Assembly: GCA_963835685.1 (NCBI GenBank)
Contig: CAWIGI010000015.1
Span: 34,521-98,520 of the forward strand
DNA: 64,000 nucleotides
From: DATAGF01 sp963835685
Lineage (GTDB): Bacteria > Actinomycetota > Thermoleophilia > Miltoncostaeales > Miltoncostaeaceae
Direction: 5' to 3'
Of the stretch, positions 16,150-24,339 are shown piece after piece; position 1 is the first letter of the stretch; each line of letters opens with the position of its first letter. Position numbers and translations under genes: made by a program. The notes below the pieces were generated by a model. That model was not told the DNA's origin, did not search any database, and was given only the letters and a program-made list of their open reading frames with translations.

Positions 16150-16815
16150 GAGAGTCCCCGCGGCCAGCTCGCGCTCCAGGCGCAGCAGGCCGATCAGCGT
16201 CTTGGCGTCCCGGGCCTCGTCGATTGCGGCGGCGAGGTCGGCCAGGGGCCACTCGACCACCTCGATGGCCTCGTCCTCGTCGGCGGAGGCCGCTGGCGCC
16301 GGTGTCAGCCCGGTGGCGAGGAAGCAGTGGATGAACTCGGTGAGGATCGCCGGAGCGGTGTAGAAGCCGCCGAGGTCGCGCCAGGTCGCGGCGGCGCGGC
16401 CCACCTCCTCGGCGAGCTCGCGGCGGGCGCAGGCGAGCGGGTCCTCCCCGCGGTCGAGCTTGCCCGCCGGGAGCTCCAGCGTGTACTCCTCGACCGCCTC
16501 GCGCGGCTGGCGCACCAGCAGCACGCGGTCGTCCTCGACCGGGACGATCACGACGGCCCCGGGGTGGTCGATGACCTCCCGGCTGACCACCGTCCCGTCC
16601 GGGCGGCGATAGTCGGAGCGTCGGAGGTTGACGATGGTGCCCTCGTAGATCTGGGTCGTCGCGATGGGCGGCCCCAGCCCGAGGGGCGGCGGACCATACG
16701 CCCCTCTCCCGGCTCCGCCTGACGGCGGGGCGCGCCGTCCGAGGGGCGGCGGACCATACGCCCCTCTCCCGGCTCCGCCTGACGGCGGGGCGCGCCGTCC
16801 GAGGGGCTGAATCAC
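16123..16815 (-). CDS. NUDIX hydrolase (ADP-ribose pyrophosphatase type) with repeat in its reading frame
   Basis: The NUDIX box is complete (GKLDRGEDPLACARRELAEEVG, matching Gx5Ex7REUxEExGU). The preceding VVIVPVEDDRVLLVRQPREAVEEYTLELPAG is typical of ADP-ribose pyrophosphatases, which hydrolyse ADP-ribose to AMP and ribose-5-phosphate. No start lies next to the domain. The only plausible one is GTG 16815, overlapping the peptidase stop as GTGA. It puts two identical 20-aa repeats encoded by the 60-bp tandem between start and domain, giving 230 aa (190 without repeats). Confidence 0.8.
   Translation of the reverse strand: MIQPLGRRAPPSGGAGRGAYGPPPLGRRAPPSGGAGRGAYGPPPLGLGPPIATTQIYEGTIVNLRRSDYRRPDGTVVSREVIDHPGAVVIVPVEDDRVLLVRQPREAVEEYTLELPAGKLDRGEDPLACARRELAEEVGRAAATWRDLGGFYTAPAILTEFIHCFLATGLTPAPAASADEDEAIEVVEWPLADLAAAIDEARDAKTLIGLLRLERELAAGTLKRPSPGSA
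16681..16800. repeat. Perfect 60-bp tandem palindromic repeat (2 copies) inside the NUDIX frame
   Basis: 16681-16740 and 16741-16800 are identical over all 60 bases. Read on the minus strand each unit folds as CGCCCC...GGGGCG, with an inner GACGGC/GCCGTC hairpin. The loop ends in GAGA before the 3' arm and is followed by GTATG, much like hairpin H3 of the other repeats. 60 is a multiple of 3, so the NUDIX frame stays open. A third, inverted partial copy lies at 16,121-16,147. Confidence 0.85.
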
Positions 16816-17948
16816 GCCTGGCGGGCGGCGTCGATCAGCCCGAGGGTGACGTCGAACATCGCCTCGAGGCTCTCCGGGGCGATCCGCTCGTCGGGCGTGT
16901 GGATGTCGATCAGCCCGTTGGCGAGGTTCACCGCCGGCAGGCCGTTGGGGATCAGCGCGTTCACGTCCGACCCGCCGCCGCTCGCGACCAGCAGCGGGCG
17001 ATGCCCCAGGGAGGTCAGGACCTCCACCGCCATCCGCACCTGGGGATCGTCCTCTGCCAGGCGGTAGGAGGTGAAGTCCTTCTCGACCCGCGTCTCGAGG
17101 TTGACCTCGTGCTCGCTCGCGGCCCAGGTGAGGGCGTCGAGCATGGCCGTCAGCTGCACGGCCAGGGCGCGCTCGTCGCGGCTGCGCGTCTCGGCGGTGA
17201 CCTCGCAGCGCTCGGCGACGACGTTGGTCGCCGTGCCGCCCTCGATCGTGCCGATGTTGGCCGTGGTCTCCGAATCGATCCGGCCCAGCGGCATCCTGCC
17301 GATCGCGCGCGCGGCGGCGTCGATGGCGCTGCGGCCCGCCTCGGGCGCGATGCCCGCGTGGGCGGCGCGGCCGATGAAGGTCGCGACGATCTTGTGCAGC
17401 GCGGGCGCCGAGGCGACGATGCTGCCGACCGGCCCGGTGTGGTCGTAGACGAAGCCGAGCCGCCCGTGCAGCGCCGAGGGGTCGAACGCCGCCGCGCCTC
17501 GCAGGCCGATCTCCTCGCACGGGGTGAAGAGGAGCTCGACGCCCGCGTGCGGCAGGCCCTCGTCGCGGACCCGTCGCATCGCCTCGATCATCACCGCCAC
17601 GGCGCACTTGTCGTCGCCGCCGAGGATCGCGGCGTGCCGGTTGGTCAGGTGGCCGTCGACGAGCTCGACCTCGATCGGGCCGCTCACCGGGACCGTGTCG
17701 AGGTGGGCGCACAGGACGATGGGCGTCCCGCCGGGCGCGGTCGCCGGGAACCGCCCGACGATGTTGCCGCAGCCGGCGCCGATCCGCGCCGCGGCGTCGT
17801 CCTCGGTGACCTCCGCGCCCAGCGCGTCGAGCTCGGCGCGCACGACCTGGGCGACCCGACCCTCCTGCCGCGACGGCGAGGGGATCTCGCACAGCCGCAC
17901 CATCAGCCGGGCCGCCGGATGGAGGCCGGCGAGCTCCTCCGGGCTCAC
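16812..17948 (-). CDS. Peptidase T-like M20 metallopeptidase
   Basis: 378 aa. The dinuclear zinc site is readable: HLDTVP (His, Asp), GGDDKCAVAV (bridging Asp), CEEIGLRGA (catalytic and ligand Glu), HTG region and DIHTPDERI (final His). An inserted dimerisation domain lies between (IGRAAHAGIAPEAGRSAI). The pattern fits the tripeptide aminopeptidase (PepT/M20B) group. The GTG at 17948 overlaps the pyrG stop as GTGA. Located pyrG - pepT-like - NUDIX on one strand. Confidence 0.87.
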   Translation of the reverse strand: MSPEELAGLHPAARLMVRLCEIPSPSRQEGRVAQVVRAELDALGAEVTEDDAAARIGAGCGNIVGRFPATAPGGTPIVLCAHLDTVPVSGPIEVELVDGHLTNRHAAILGGDDKCAVAVMIEAMRRVRDEGLPHAGVELLFTPCEEIGLRGAAAFDPSALHGRLGFVYDHTGPVGSIVASAPALHKIVATFIGRAAHAGIAPEAGRSAIDAAARAIGRMPLGRIDSETTANIGTIEGGTATNVVAERCEVTAETRSRDERALAVQLTAMLDALTWAASEHEVNLETRVEKDFTSYRLAEDDPQVRMAVEVLTSLGHRPLLVASGGGSDVNALIPNGLPAVNLANGLIDIHTPDERIAPESLEAMFDVTLGLIDAARQA

Positions 17949-19582
17949 CCGCCCAGGCGCGCGGGCTCGCGCTCCGGCGCCACCTCGCGCGCGCGTGACA
18001 GCTCCGCGGCGGCGCCCACGAACTCGCGGAAGAGCGGCTGGGGTCGGGTCGGGCGGCTCTTGAACTCGGGGTGGAACTGGGAGGCGCAGAACCACGGATG
18101 GCCCGGCAGCTCGATGACCTCGACGAGGCGCCCGTTCGGCGAGTGCCCGCTGACCACGAGGCCGGCGGCCTCCATCTGCTCGCGCATCGCCGGGTTGACC
18201 TCGTAGCGGTGGCGGTGGCGCTCGTAGATGACCGCCTGGTCGTCGTAGGCGGCGCGCGTGCGCGTGCCCTCCGCCAGGTGGACCGGGTCCGCGCCCAGCC
18301 GCATCGTCCCGCCGCGCTCCTCGATCGCGCGCTGCTCGGGCAGCAGGTCGATGACCGGGTAGGGCGTCTCGGGGTCGAACTCGCTCGAGTTGGCCCCGTC
18401 CATGCCGCAGACGTGACGGGCGAATTCGACAACCGCGATCTGCATGCCCAGGCAGATCCCGAGATACGGGATCCCGCGCTCGCGGGCGTGGCGGGCAGCC
18501 GCGATCTTGCCCTCGATGCCGCGCCCGCCGAAGCCGCCCGGCACGAGCACGCCGTCGGCGCGATCGAGCGCGGCGGCCAGATCGCGGTCCTCGGCGTCGA
18601 CCCACTCGATCTGCAGCTCGACCCCGTGGTGGATGGCCGCGTGCTTGAGCGCCTCGGCCACGGACAGGTAGGCGTCGTGGAGCTGCACGTACTTGCCGAC
18701 CAGGGCGATGCGCACCGCGCCCTCGCAGGCCCCGATCCGCTCCACCAGACGGCGCCAGTCGGTGAGGTCGGGCGCCGGCGTCCGCAGGCCCAGCCGGTCG
18801 CACACGACACGCGCGAACCCCTCGGCCTCCAGGTTGAGCGGCACCTCGTAGATCTCGCCGGCGTTGACGGCCGAGATCACCGCCTCGGCCGGGATGCCGC
18901 CGTAGAGCGCGATCTTCTGGCGGATGTCGTCCGTCAGCGGGCGGTTCGACCGCAGCACGAGGACGTCGGGCTCGATGCCGATGCGCCGCAGCTCGTTGAC
19001 CGAGTGCTGGGTGGTCTTGGTCTTCAGCTCACCCACCGAGTCGAGGTAGGGCACGAGCGTCACGTGCACGAAGCAGACGTGCTGGCGGCCGACGTCGTTC
19101 CGGAGCTGGCGGATCGCCTCGAGGAACGGCAGCGACTCGATGTCGCCGACCGTCCCGCCGATCTCGACCACGACGACCTGCGCGTTCGAGCTCCCCGCCG
19201 CCTGGCGGATGCGGCCCTTGATCTCGTCGGTGACGTGCGGGATCACCTGGACGGTGGCGCCGAGGAAGTCGCCGCGTCGCTCCTTCTTGATGACGGCGTC
19301 GTAGACCGCGCCGGTCGTCACGTTGGAGATCCGCGAGAGGTTCTCGTCGGTGAAGCGCTCGTAGTGCCCGAGGTCGAGGTCGGTCTCGGCCCCGTCCTCG
19401 GTGACGTAGACCTCGCCGTGCTGGAACGGGCTCATGGTGCCCGGGTCCACGTTGAGGTAGGGGTCGCACTTCTGAAGGGACACCGCGAGCCCGCGCGCCT
19501 TGAGGAGGGTGCCCAGCGATGCCGCGGAGATGCCCTTCCCGAGGCCGGAGACGACGCCTCCGGTCACGAAGACGTACTTCAC
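17945..19582 (-). CDS. pyrG: CTP synthase
   Basis: 545 aa. The N-terminal synthase domain starts VKYVFVTGGVVSGLGKGI with the P-loop. It continues DPYLNVDPGTMSPFQHGEVYVTEDGAETDLDLGHYERF. The C-terminal glutamine amidotransferase domain has PGGFGGRGIEGK, the nucleophile Cys in YLGICLGMQ and the HPEF His/Glu pair. It converts UTP to CTP using glutamine and ATP. GTG 19582 is chosen because GGGAGAG lies upstream. First gene of the pyrG - peptidase - NUDIX run. Confidence 0.96.
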   Translation of the reverse strand: MKYVFVTGGVVSGLGKGISAASLGTLLKARGLAVSLQKCDPYLNVDPGTMSPFQHGEVYVTEDGAETDLDLGHYERFTDENLSRISNVTTGAVYDAVIKKERRGDFLGATVQVIPHVTDEIKGRIRQAAGSSNAQVVVVEIGGTVGDIESLPFLEAIRQLRNDVGRQHVCFVHVTLVPYLDSVGELKTKTTQHSVNELRRIGIEPDVLVLRSNRPLTDDIRQKIALYGGIPAEAVISAVNAGEIYEVPLNLEAEGFARVVCDRLGLRTPAPDLTDWRRLVERIGACEGAVRIALVGKYVQLHDAYLSVAEALKHAAIHHGVELQIEWVDAEDRDLAAALDRADGVLVPGGFGGRGIEGKIAAARHARERGIPYLGICLGMQIAVVEFARHVCGMDGANSSEFDPETPYPVIDLLPEQRAIEERGGTMRLGADPVHLAEGTRTRAAYDDQAVIYERHRHRYEVNPAMREQMEAAGLVVSGHSPNGRLVEVIELPGHPWFCASQFHPEFKSRPTRPQPLFREFVGAAAELSRAREVAPEREPARLGG

Positions 19583-19658
19583 CGGCGTCTCTCCCACGTA
19601 CCCTCCCTCGCCCGACGACCCCACCAGGATAGCGCCGGTCTCGGCTGCCCTGAGGTTC

Positions 19659-20639
19659 TCAGAGGAGGGTGCCGCCCACCGCCTCGACCGTCGCCGACGC
19701 CTCGTCGACCCGGGCCAGGGTCTCCTCGTCGAGACGCACCTCGGCGGCGGCGAGGTTCTCGTCGATGTGGGCCGGCGTGCGGCTGCCGGGGATCGGCACG
19801 GCGCGAGGGTCGCGCGCGAGCAGCCAGGCGAGCGCGAGCTGCGCCGGGGTGACCCCGGCGTCGCGCGCGATGCGGCGCAGCGGGGCGAAGCGGTCGCGGT
19901 TCCGGGCGAGGTTGTCCCCCTGGAAGCGCGGCGCGTTGCGACGGAAGTCGTCGTGGGCCAGGGCCACATCGCCCGCCAGGAAGCCGTTGCCCAGCGGCCC
20001 CCACGCGACGAGGCCGGCGCCCAGGCCGCGGGCGAGCGGCAGCAGGTCGCGCTCGACCGTGCGGCTCCAGAGCGACCACTCGGCCTGGACGGCGGCGATG
20101 GGGTGCACCCGCGCCGCGCGCGCAAGGTCGTCGGCGGTGACGTTCGAGAGGCCGACGTGGCGCACCAGGCCCTCCCCCACCAGCTCGGCGACCGCCGCGA
20201 CCGTCTCCTCGATCGGCACCAGGGGGTCGGGGAAGTGCGGGTAGTAGAGGTCGACGTGGTCGGTGCCGAGGCGCCGCAGGCTCGCCTCGAGATAGCGGCG
20301 GACGTTGCCCGGCTCCGCGTTCACGGCGAGCTCCCCGAAGCCGTACCCGACCGGGAAGCGGTGCCCCTCGACCCCGTCGGGCAGATTGAGCCCGAACTTC
20401 GTGGCGATGACGACGTCGTCGCGCCGCCCGGCGACCGCCCGCCCCACGAGCTCCTCGTTGCCGCCCCCGCCGTAGCCGTCGGCGGTGTCGATGAAGGTCG
20501 CGCCCGCGCGGATCGCGTGGTCGAGCGCCGCCAGGCCGCGCTCCTCGTCAACCTCGCCGTACATCCCCGGCGACAGCACCATCGCGCCGAACCCGACCGC
20601 GGGCACCGTCAGCCCGTCCCCCAGCGTCCTCGTCCGCAT
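19659..20639 (-). CDS. Aldo/keto reductase
   Basis: 326 aa. The TIM-barrel tetrad is present: Asp and Tyr in FIDTADGYGGGGNEE, Lys in VVIATKFGLNL, His in DLYYPHFPD. Family segments VGLSNVTADDLARA and VPIPGSRTPAHIDENLAA support the call. It is an NADPH-dependent carbonyl reductase with unknown substrate. The ATG at 20639 is preceded by GGGAGACGCG. It is divergent from the LysR regulator at 20724, which may control it. Confidence 0.92.
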   Translation of the reverse strand: MRTRTLGDGLTVPAVGFGAMVLSPGMYGEVDEERGLAALDHAIRAGATFIDTADGYGGGGNEELVGRAVAGRRDDVVIATKFGLNLPDGVEGHRFPVGYGFGELAVNAEPGNVRRYLEASLRRLGTDHVDLYYPHFPDPLVPIEETVAAVAELVGEGLVRHVGLSNVTADDLARAARVHPIAAVQAEWSLWSRTVERDLLPLARGLGAGLVAWGPLGNGFLAGDVALAHDDFRRNAPRFQGDNLARNRDRFAPLRRIARDAGVTPAQLALAWLLARDPRAVPIPGSRTPAHIDENLAAAEVRLDEETLARVDEASATVEAVGGTLL

Positions 20640-20710
20640 CGCGTCTCCCTCGTCGGTCGTCCACACCCCATCGTGGAGACGGCGGCGGGGGCCGTCCAAG
20701 ACCCGCTCGC

Positions 20711-20725
20711 ATAACGTGCCGTTAT
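20711..20725 (+). promoter_or_regulatory. Inverted repeat and -10 box at the lysR start
   Basis: ATAACG and CGTTAT form a 6-bp inverted repeat with a 3-nt spacer ending in the ATG. TAACGT (20712-20717) is also a -10 box 6 nt before the ATG at 20724. A regulator bound here would block its own leaderless start. Confidence 0.45.
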
Positions 20726-21624
20726 GGATCCGCACGTCCGCGACCTGCGGTACTTCCTGGCCGTCGCCGAGGAGCTGAGCGTCACTCGCGCGGCCGAGCG
20801 CGTCTACGTGTCGCAGCCTGCCCTGAGCAAGCGGATCCGGCGGCTGGAGCGCGACCTCGGCGCCGAGCTGCTGCGCCGCGGGCACCGATCGGTGACCCTG
20901 ACCGCGGCCGGCGAGGCCCTGCGCCCCCGCGCCCAGGCGATCGTTCAACGCCTGGGACGCCGCCCTGCTGGAGCTGCGGGCGGCCGCCGGCGCCGAGGCC
21001 GGCGTGCTTGTGGTCGGGCTCCACACCGCCGTGGGCCGTGGCCTCTACGCCCGCGCCGCCCCCGCGCTGGCCGAGCGCCATCCCGGGGTGCGGGTGTCGC
21101 TGCGCGCGGTGGGCTGGGAGGACCCGACGGCGGGCCTGGCCGACGGCACCACCGACCTCGCCCTCGTGTGGCTGCCGCTGCCGGCCGACGCCGGGCTCGA
21201 GGTCCGCGTCCTCGTCGCCGAGCCCCGCGTGGTCGCCCTGCCCGCGGGCCACCGGCTGGCCGGCGCGGGCCGGGTGCGGATGGACGACCTCCTCGACGAG
21301 CCGTTCATCGCCCTCCCCGCCGAGGCCGGCCCGCTGCGCGACTTCTGGCTCGGCGCCGGCGAGCGGGGCGGGCGGGAGCCGGTGGTCGCCGCCGTCGCCA
21401 CGGGGCCGGACGAGACCTTCGAGATGATCGACGCGGGGATCGGCGTCGCGCTCGTCTCGCTCGGCAACGCCGACCTCTACCGGCGTGAGGGCGTCGTGGC
21501 CCGCCCGGTCGACGGCCTCGCCCCGTGCGAGCTCGCCGTCGCGTGGCGCGGCGGGGAGGGCCGAGCGGCCGTCCTCGACATGGTCGGCTGCCTGGCCGCG
21601 GCGGCGGATGCCGGAGCCGAGTGA
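20724..21624 (+). CDS. LysR family transcriptional regulator (frameshifted)
   Basis: The N-terminal winged HTH is clear (LRYFLAVAEELSVTRAAERVYVSQPALSKRIRRLERDLG). The frame shifts near 20945: removing one T turns IVQRLGRRP into IVNAWDAALLELRAA and joins the effector-binding domain. That domain reads VLVVGLHTAVGRGLY, VEDPTAG-type loop and IALPAEAGPLRDFW, through to 21624. Corrected length is 299 aa, normal for LysR. Divergent from the aldo/keto reductase, its most likely target. The effector is unknown. Confidence 0.87.
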
Positions 21625-21692
21625 ACCTTTCGGCGGTCGCGGCGCGAACAGGGAGGTGGAAGCAGCACCGCACCCACCTCGAGGAGGACCCC

Positions 21693-22560
21693 GTGAAGCT
21701 CTCCACCAAGATCGCCCTCGGCGCCGCCGGCCTCAGCCTCGCCGCTGGAGCTCCGCTCGCCTTCGCCACAAGCGGCTTCGACCGCGGTTACGACCGCGGC
21801 TCGCACTTCGAGCTCCAGATCGTCGGGCTCACCGATGATCAGCGCCTCGTGTCGTTCACCGAGACGAAGCCCTGGAAGACGCGCGACCTCGGCAGGATCA
21901 ACGGCCTGGTGATGGACGGCAAGGTGGTCGGCATCGACTACCGGCCCGCCACCGGCGACCTCTACGCGGTCGGCGACAAGGGTGGCGTCTACACGATCGG
22001 CAAGGGCGCGCGCGCCACGCTGAAGTCGCGCGTGAACGTCGCGCTGCAGGGCACGACCTTCGGGGTGGACTTCAACCCCGTCGTCGAACCGGCTGCGGAT
22101 CGTCAGCGACACCGGCCAGAACCTGCGCGACAACGTGGACGCCGACAACGACACGCTGACCGACACGACCCTCACCTCACCGGGGCCGCCGCCCGTGACG
22201 TTCATGGGCACGGCCGGGGCCGCGTACACGAACAACGACGCCGACCCCGACACCGGCACCACGCTCTACGACCTCGACGCGAACGCCGACCAGGTCGTGA
22301 TCCAGTCGCCGGCGAACGCCGGCCTGGTCGTGCCGACCGGCAAGCTGAAGGTCAACACCGGCTCGTCCGTCGGCTTCGACATCTACAGCACCGTCCGCAA
22401 CGGCTCGACCGTCCGCATCGACGCCTTCGCCTCGCTGACCGTCGGCGGCAGGGACCGCCTGTACGAGATCAGCCTCTTCAACGGGCGCGCCCGCTCGCTC
22501 GGGAAGATCGGCGGCAAGAGCGCGGTCACGGACATCGCGATCCCGCTGGCCCAGCGCTGA
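21693..22560 (+). CDS. Secreted DUF4394 protein (frameshifted)
   Basis: A GTG at 21693 with GAGGAGG 8-14 nt upstream gives a signal peptide (KLSTKIALGAAGLSLAAGAPLAFA). The DUF4394 signature follows: GIDYRPATGDLYAVGDKGGVYTI, FGVDFNPVVDRLRIVSDTGQNLR and DADNDTLTDTTLT. One extra A near 22087 (GTCGAACCGG for GTCGACCGG) breaks the frame inside FNPVVDRL. Corrected length is 288 aa. The domain has a propeller-like repeated fold of unknown function. It precedes an ECF sigma/anti-sigma pair and may be one of its outputs. Confidence 0.8.
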
Positions 22561-22572
22561 GCCCGCGGAGAC

Positions 22573-22604
22573 GGGTCCCGGATGGACTGAACCGTCCGGG
22601 GCCC
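22573..22604 (+). terminator. GC-rich hairpin after the DUF4394 gene
   Basis: GGGTCCCGGATGG (22573-22585) pairs with CCGTCCGGGGCCC (22592-22604) over 13 positions with two G-U wobbles and a 6-nt loop. It begins 12 nt after the stop. No U tract follows, as is common in high-GC Actinobacteria. Confidence 0.55.
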
Positions 22605-22681
22605 GCCTGCGAACACCTGGTAGGCGGACGCTCGCCTCCCGGCGGGCGACGGGAGGGAACCTGGCCCCGGTCCGGCATCGG

Positions 22682-23281
22682 ATGTGGCGACTCTCGCGGA
22701 ACGGCGCCCCGCAGGACGGGGCCGCCGGCGACGAGGAGGCCCGCCTGGTCGCCCGGGTCGCCGCCGGCGACGACGGCGAGGCGCTCGTCAACCTCTATCG
22801 TCGCTACGAGACACCGCTCTACCGCCTCGGGCTGCGGCTCCTGAGGGACGAGGGGATGGCCGAGGAGCTGGTTCAGGACACGTTCGTCCGGCTGTGGCGC
22901 AGCGCCCCGCGCTTCGACCCGGGGCGGGGCTCGGTGCGCACCTTCGTGTTCGTCATCGCCCACGCCGCCGCCTCCGACCTCCGGCGGCGCGCCGCCTCCC
23001 GGCCCCTGGACCTGGGGCGCACGGGCGAGGTCGAGGAGCCCCGCGCCTCCGCCGAGGCGGTCGACGGCGTGGACCAGCTGCTCCTGGGCATCGCCGTCGG
23101 GGAGGCGCTCGACAGCCTCTCGGCGATCCACGGCTCGGTGCTGCGCCTGTACTTCGAGGAGGACCTGACCCAGCCGCAGATCGCCGACCGCCTGGGCATC
23201 CCGCTGGGCACGGTGAAGACGCGCACCCACCACGCGCTCCGCGCCCTGCGCCGGGAGCTGCAGGAGAGGGCCGTCGTTTGA
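22682..23281 (+). CDS. ECF-type RNA polymerase sigma factor
   Basis: 199 aa. Region 2 (ALVNLYRRYETPLYRLGLRLL, AEELVQDTFVRLWRSAPRFDP) and region 4 (ALDSLSAIHGSVLRLYFEEDLTQPQIADRLGIPLGTVKTRTHHALRALR) are complete. The anti-sigma gene starts on the sigma stop (TTGA overlap), so the two form one coupled unit, like SigK/RskA pairs. It probably directs transcription of envelope or secreted-protein genes under stress. The signal is unknown. Confidence 0.93.
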   Translation: MWRLSRNGAPQDGAAGDEEARLVARVAAGDDGEALVNLYRRYETPLYRLGLRLLRDEGMAEELVQDTFVRLWRSAPRFDPGRGSVRTFVFVIAHAAASDLRRRAASRPLDLGRTGEVEEPRASAEAVDGVDQLLLGIAVGEALDSLSAIHGSVLRLYFEEDLTQPQIADRLGIPLGTVKTRTHHALRALRRELQERAVV

Positions 23282-24014
23282 GCGCCCCCGCGGGACACCA
23301 CGACGACGTCGCCGGCTACGCCCTGGGGCGGCTGGACCCGGCCGAGCGAGCCCGCTTCGAGGCCCACCTGGAGACCTGCGAGGCCTGCCGCGCGGAGCTC
23401 GACGACCTGCGGGAGGTCGCCGGCCTCCTCCCGCTCGCGTCGCCCGCCGCCGCGCCGCCCCCGAACCTGGAGGCCCGCGTGCTCGCGGCCGTGCGCCGGG
23501 AGGCCACCCCGGCGCCGGGCCGGGAGGCGGCGGCGGCGGCGCGCCCCTCCCTCCGCCGGCTCCCGGCCTGGGCGCCCCGTCTCGGCGTGGCCGCCCTCGC
23601 GGCCGCCGCGCTCGCGGGGGCGTTCCTGCTCGGCGGGCGGGTCCTCGACGGCGGCGTCGACGGCACGCGCGAGATCACGGCCGTGCTCCAGCAGCCCGGC
23701 GGCGGCGGCGCACGGCCTCGGTGGAGGTGACCAAGACCGGCATCGGCAGGGTGGTCGAGCTGTCGAGCGACGACCTGCCGATCCTCCCGACGGGCGAGCT
23801 GTACGAGGTCTGGTTCGTCGGCCCCGACGACCGCCCGGGCGCCCGCCAGCGGATCTCGGCGGGGACCTTCCACCCGGACGAGGACGGGCGCAGCGAGGTG
23901 ACGCTCGCCGCCGCGGTTGACCCGGCGAAGTTCCCGACGATCGTCGTGACGGCCGAGCCCGGGGACGGGGATCCCGCCCCGGGCCGGGAGGTCTTCCGCT
24001 GGACCGCGCCGTGA
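23278..24014 (+). CDS. Anti-sigma factor, RskA type (frameshifted)
   Basis: The N-terminal zinc-binding anti-sigma domain is HHDDVAGYALGRLDPAERAR...HLETCEACRAEL. A transmembrane helix follows (LGVAALAAAALAGAFLLGG). The periplasmic C-terminus reads VEVTKTGIGRVVELSSDDLPILPTGELYEVWFVGPDD, matching RskA-type domains. One base is missing near 23713, splitting the helix and periplasmic parts. Corrected length is 245 aa. The TTG at 23278 overlaps the sigma stop. It should hold the sigma factor at the membrane until regulated proteolysis. Confidence 0.87.
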
Positions 24015-24044
24015 ATCGTTCAGGGCGTCCTGCGCGACGGTGAA

Positions 24045-24084
24045 TTCCGGATTCCAGCCCCGCCAAAGGCGGTGAATCCGGATT
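24045..24084 (+). repeat. H1-type hairpin repeat, copy D1
   Basis: Arms CCGGATTC (24047-24054) and GAATCCGG (24074-24081) flank the core CAGCCCCGCCAAAGGCGG (24055-24072). The core is the same as in copies A and B, but the arms differ completely while remaining perfectly complementary. The following ~100 nt shows no clear H2 or H3. Confidence 0.75.
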
Positions 24085-24187
24085 GGTCCGCGTCTGCGAA
24101 ATCGGCGCGCCCCCGCCCCACCTCGGGCCGGGGAGTTCTCCGCTGGTCCTGCAATAGCTCCGTCGAGGACGTCGTTGACGGAACGGT

Positions 24188-24325
24188 GATTCCGGATTTC
24201 CAGTCCCGCCGAAGGCGGTGAAATCCGGATTGGGCCGCATTGCGAGAAAAGCGCGCCCCGGCCGAAGGCCGAGCTTTCTCGCCGGCGCGTCCGAGGCGCA
24301 ACCGGACCAGCGGGCGGATCATCCC
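24188..24325 (+). repeat. Hairpin repeat cluster, copy D2
   Basis: H1: TCCGGATTTC (24191-24200), core CAGTCCCGCCGAAGGCGG (24201-24218), GAAATCCGGA (24220-24229), a perfect 10-bp arm. A second hairpin follows: GCGAGAAAAGC (24242-24252) and GCTTTCTCGC (24273-24282), with tip GGCC-GAA-GGCC. Then GCGCGTCC, as precedes H3 elsewhere, with a short GTCCG/CGGAC stem. It sits between the convergent stops of the anti-sigma gene (24014) and recN (24340). Confidence 0.75.
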
Positions 24326-24339
24326 CCGAGGCGCGGACC

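Noticed and set aside
22573..22604. Member of the three-hairpin repeat family
   Set aside because: It lacks the GGCCA, CGCAAGA or CCGCCGAAGGCGG loops and lies in a co-directional gap; it is an ordinary terminator-like hairpin.
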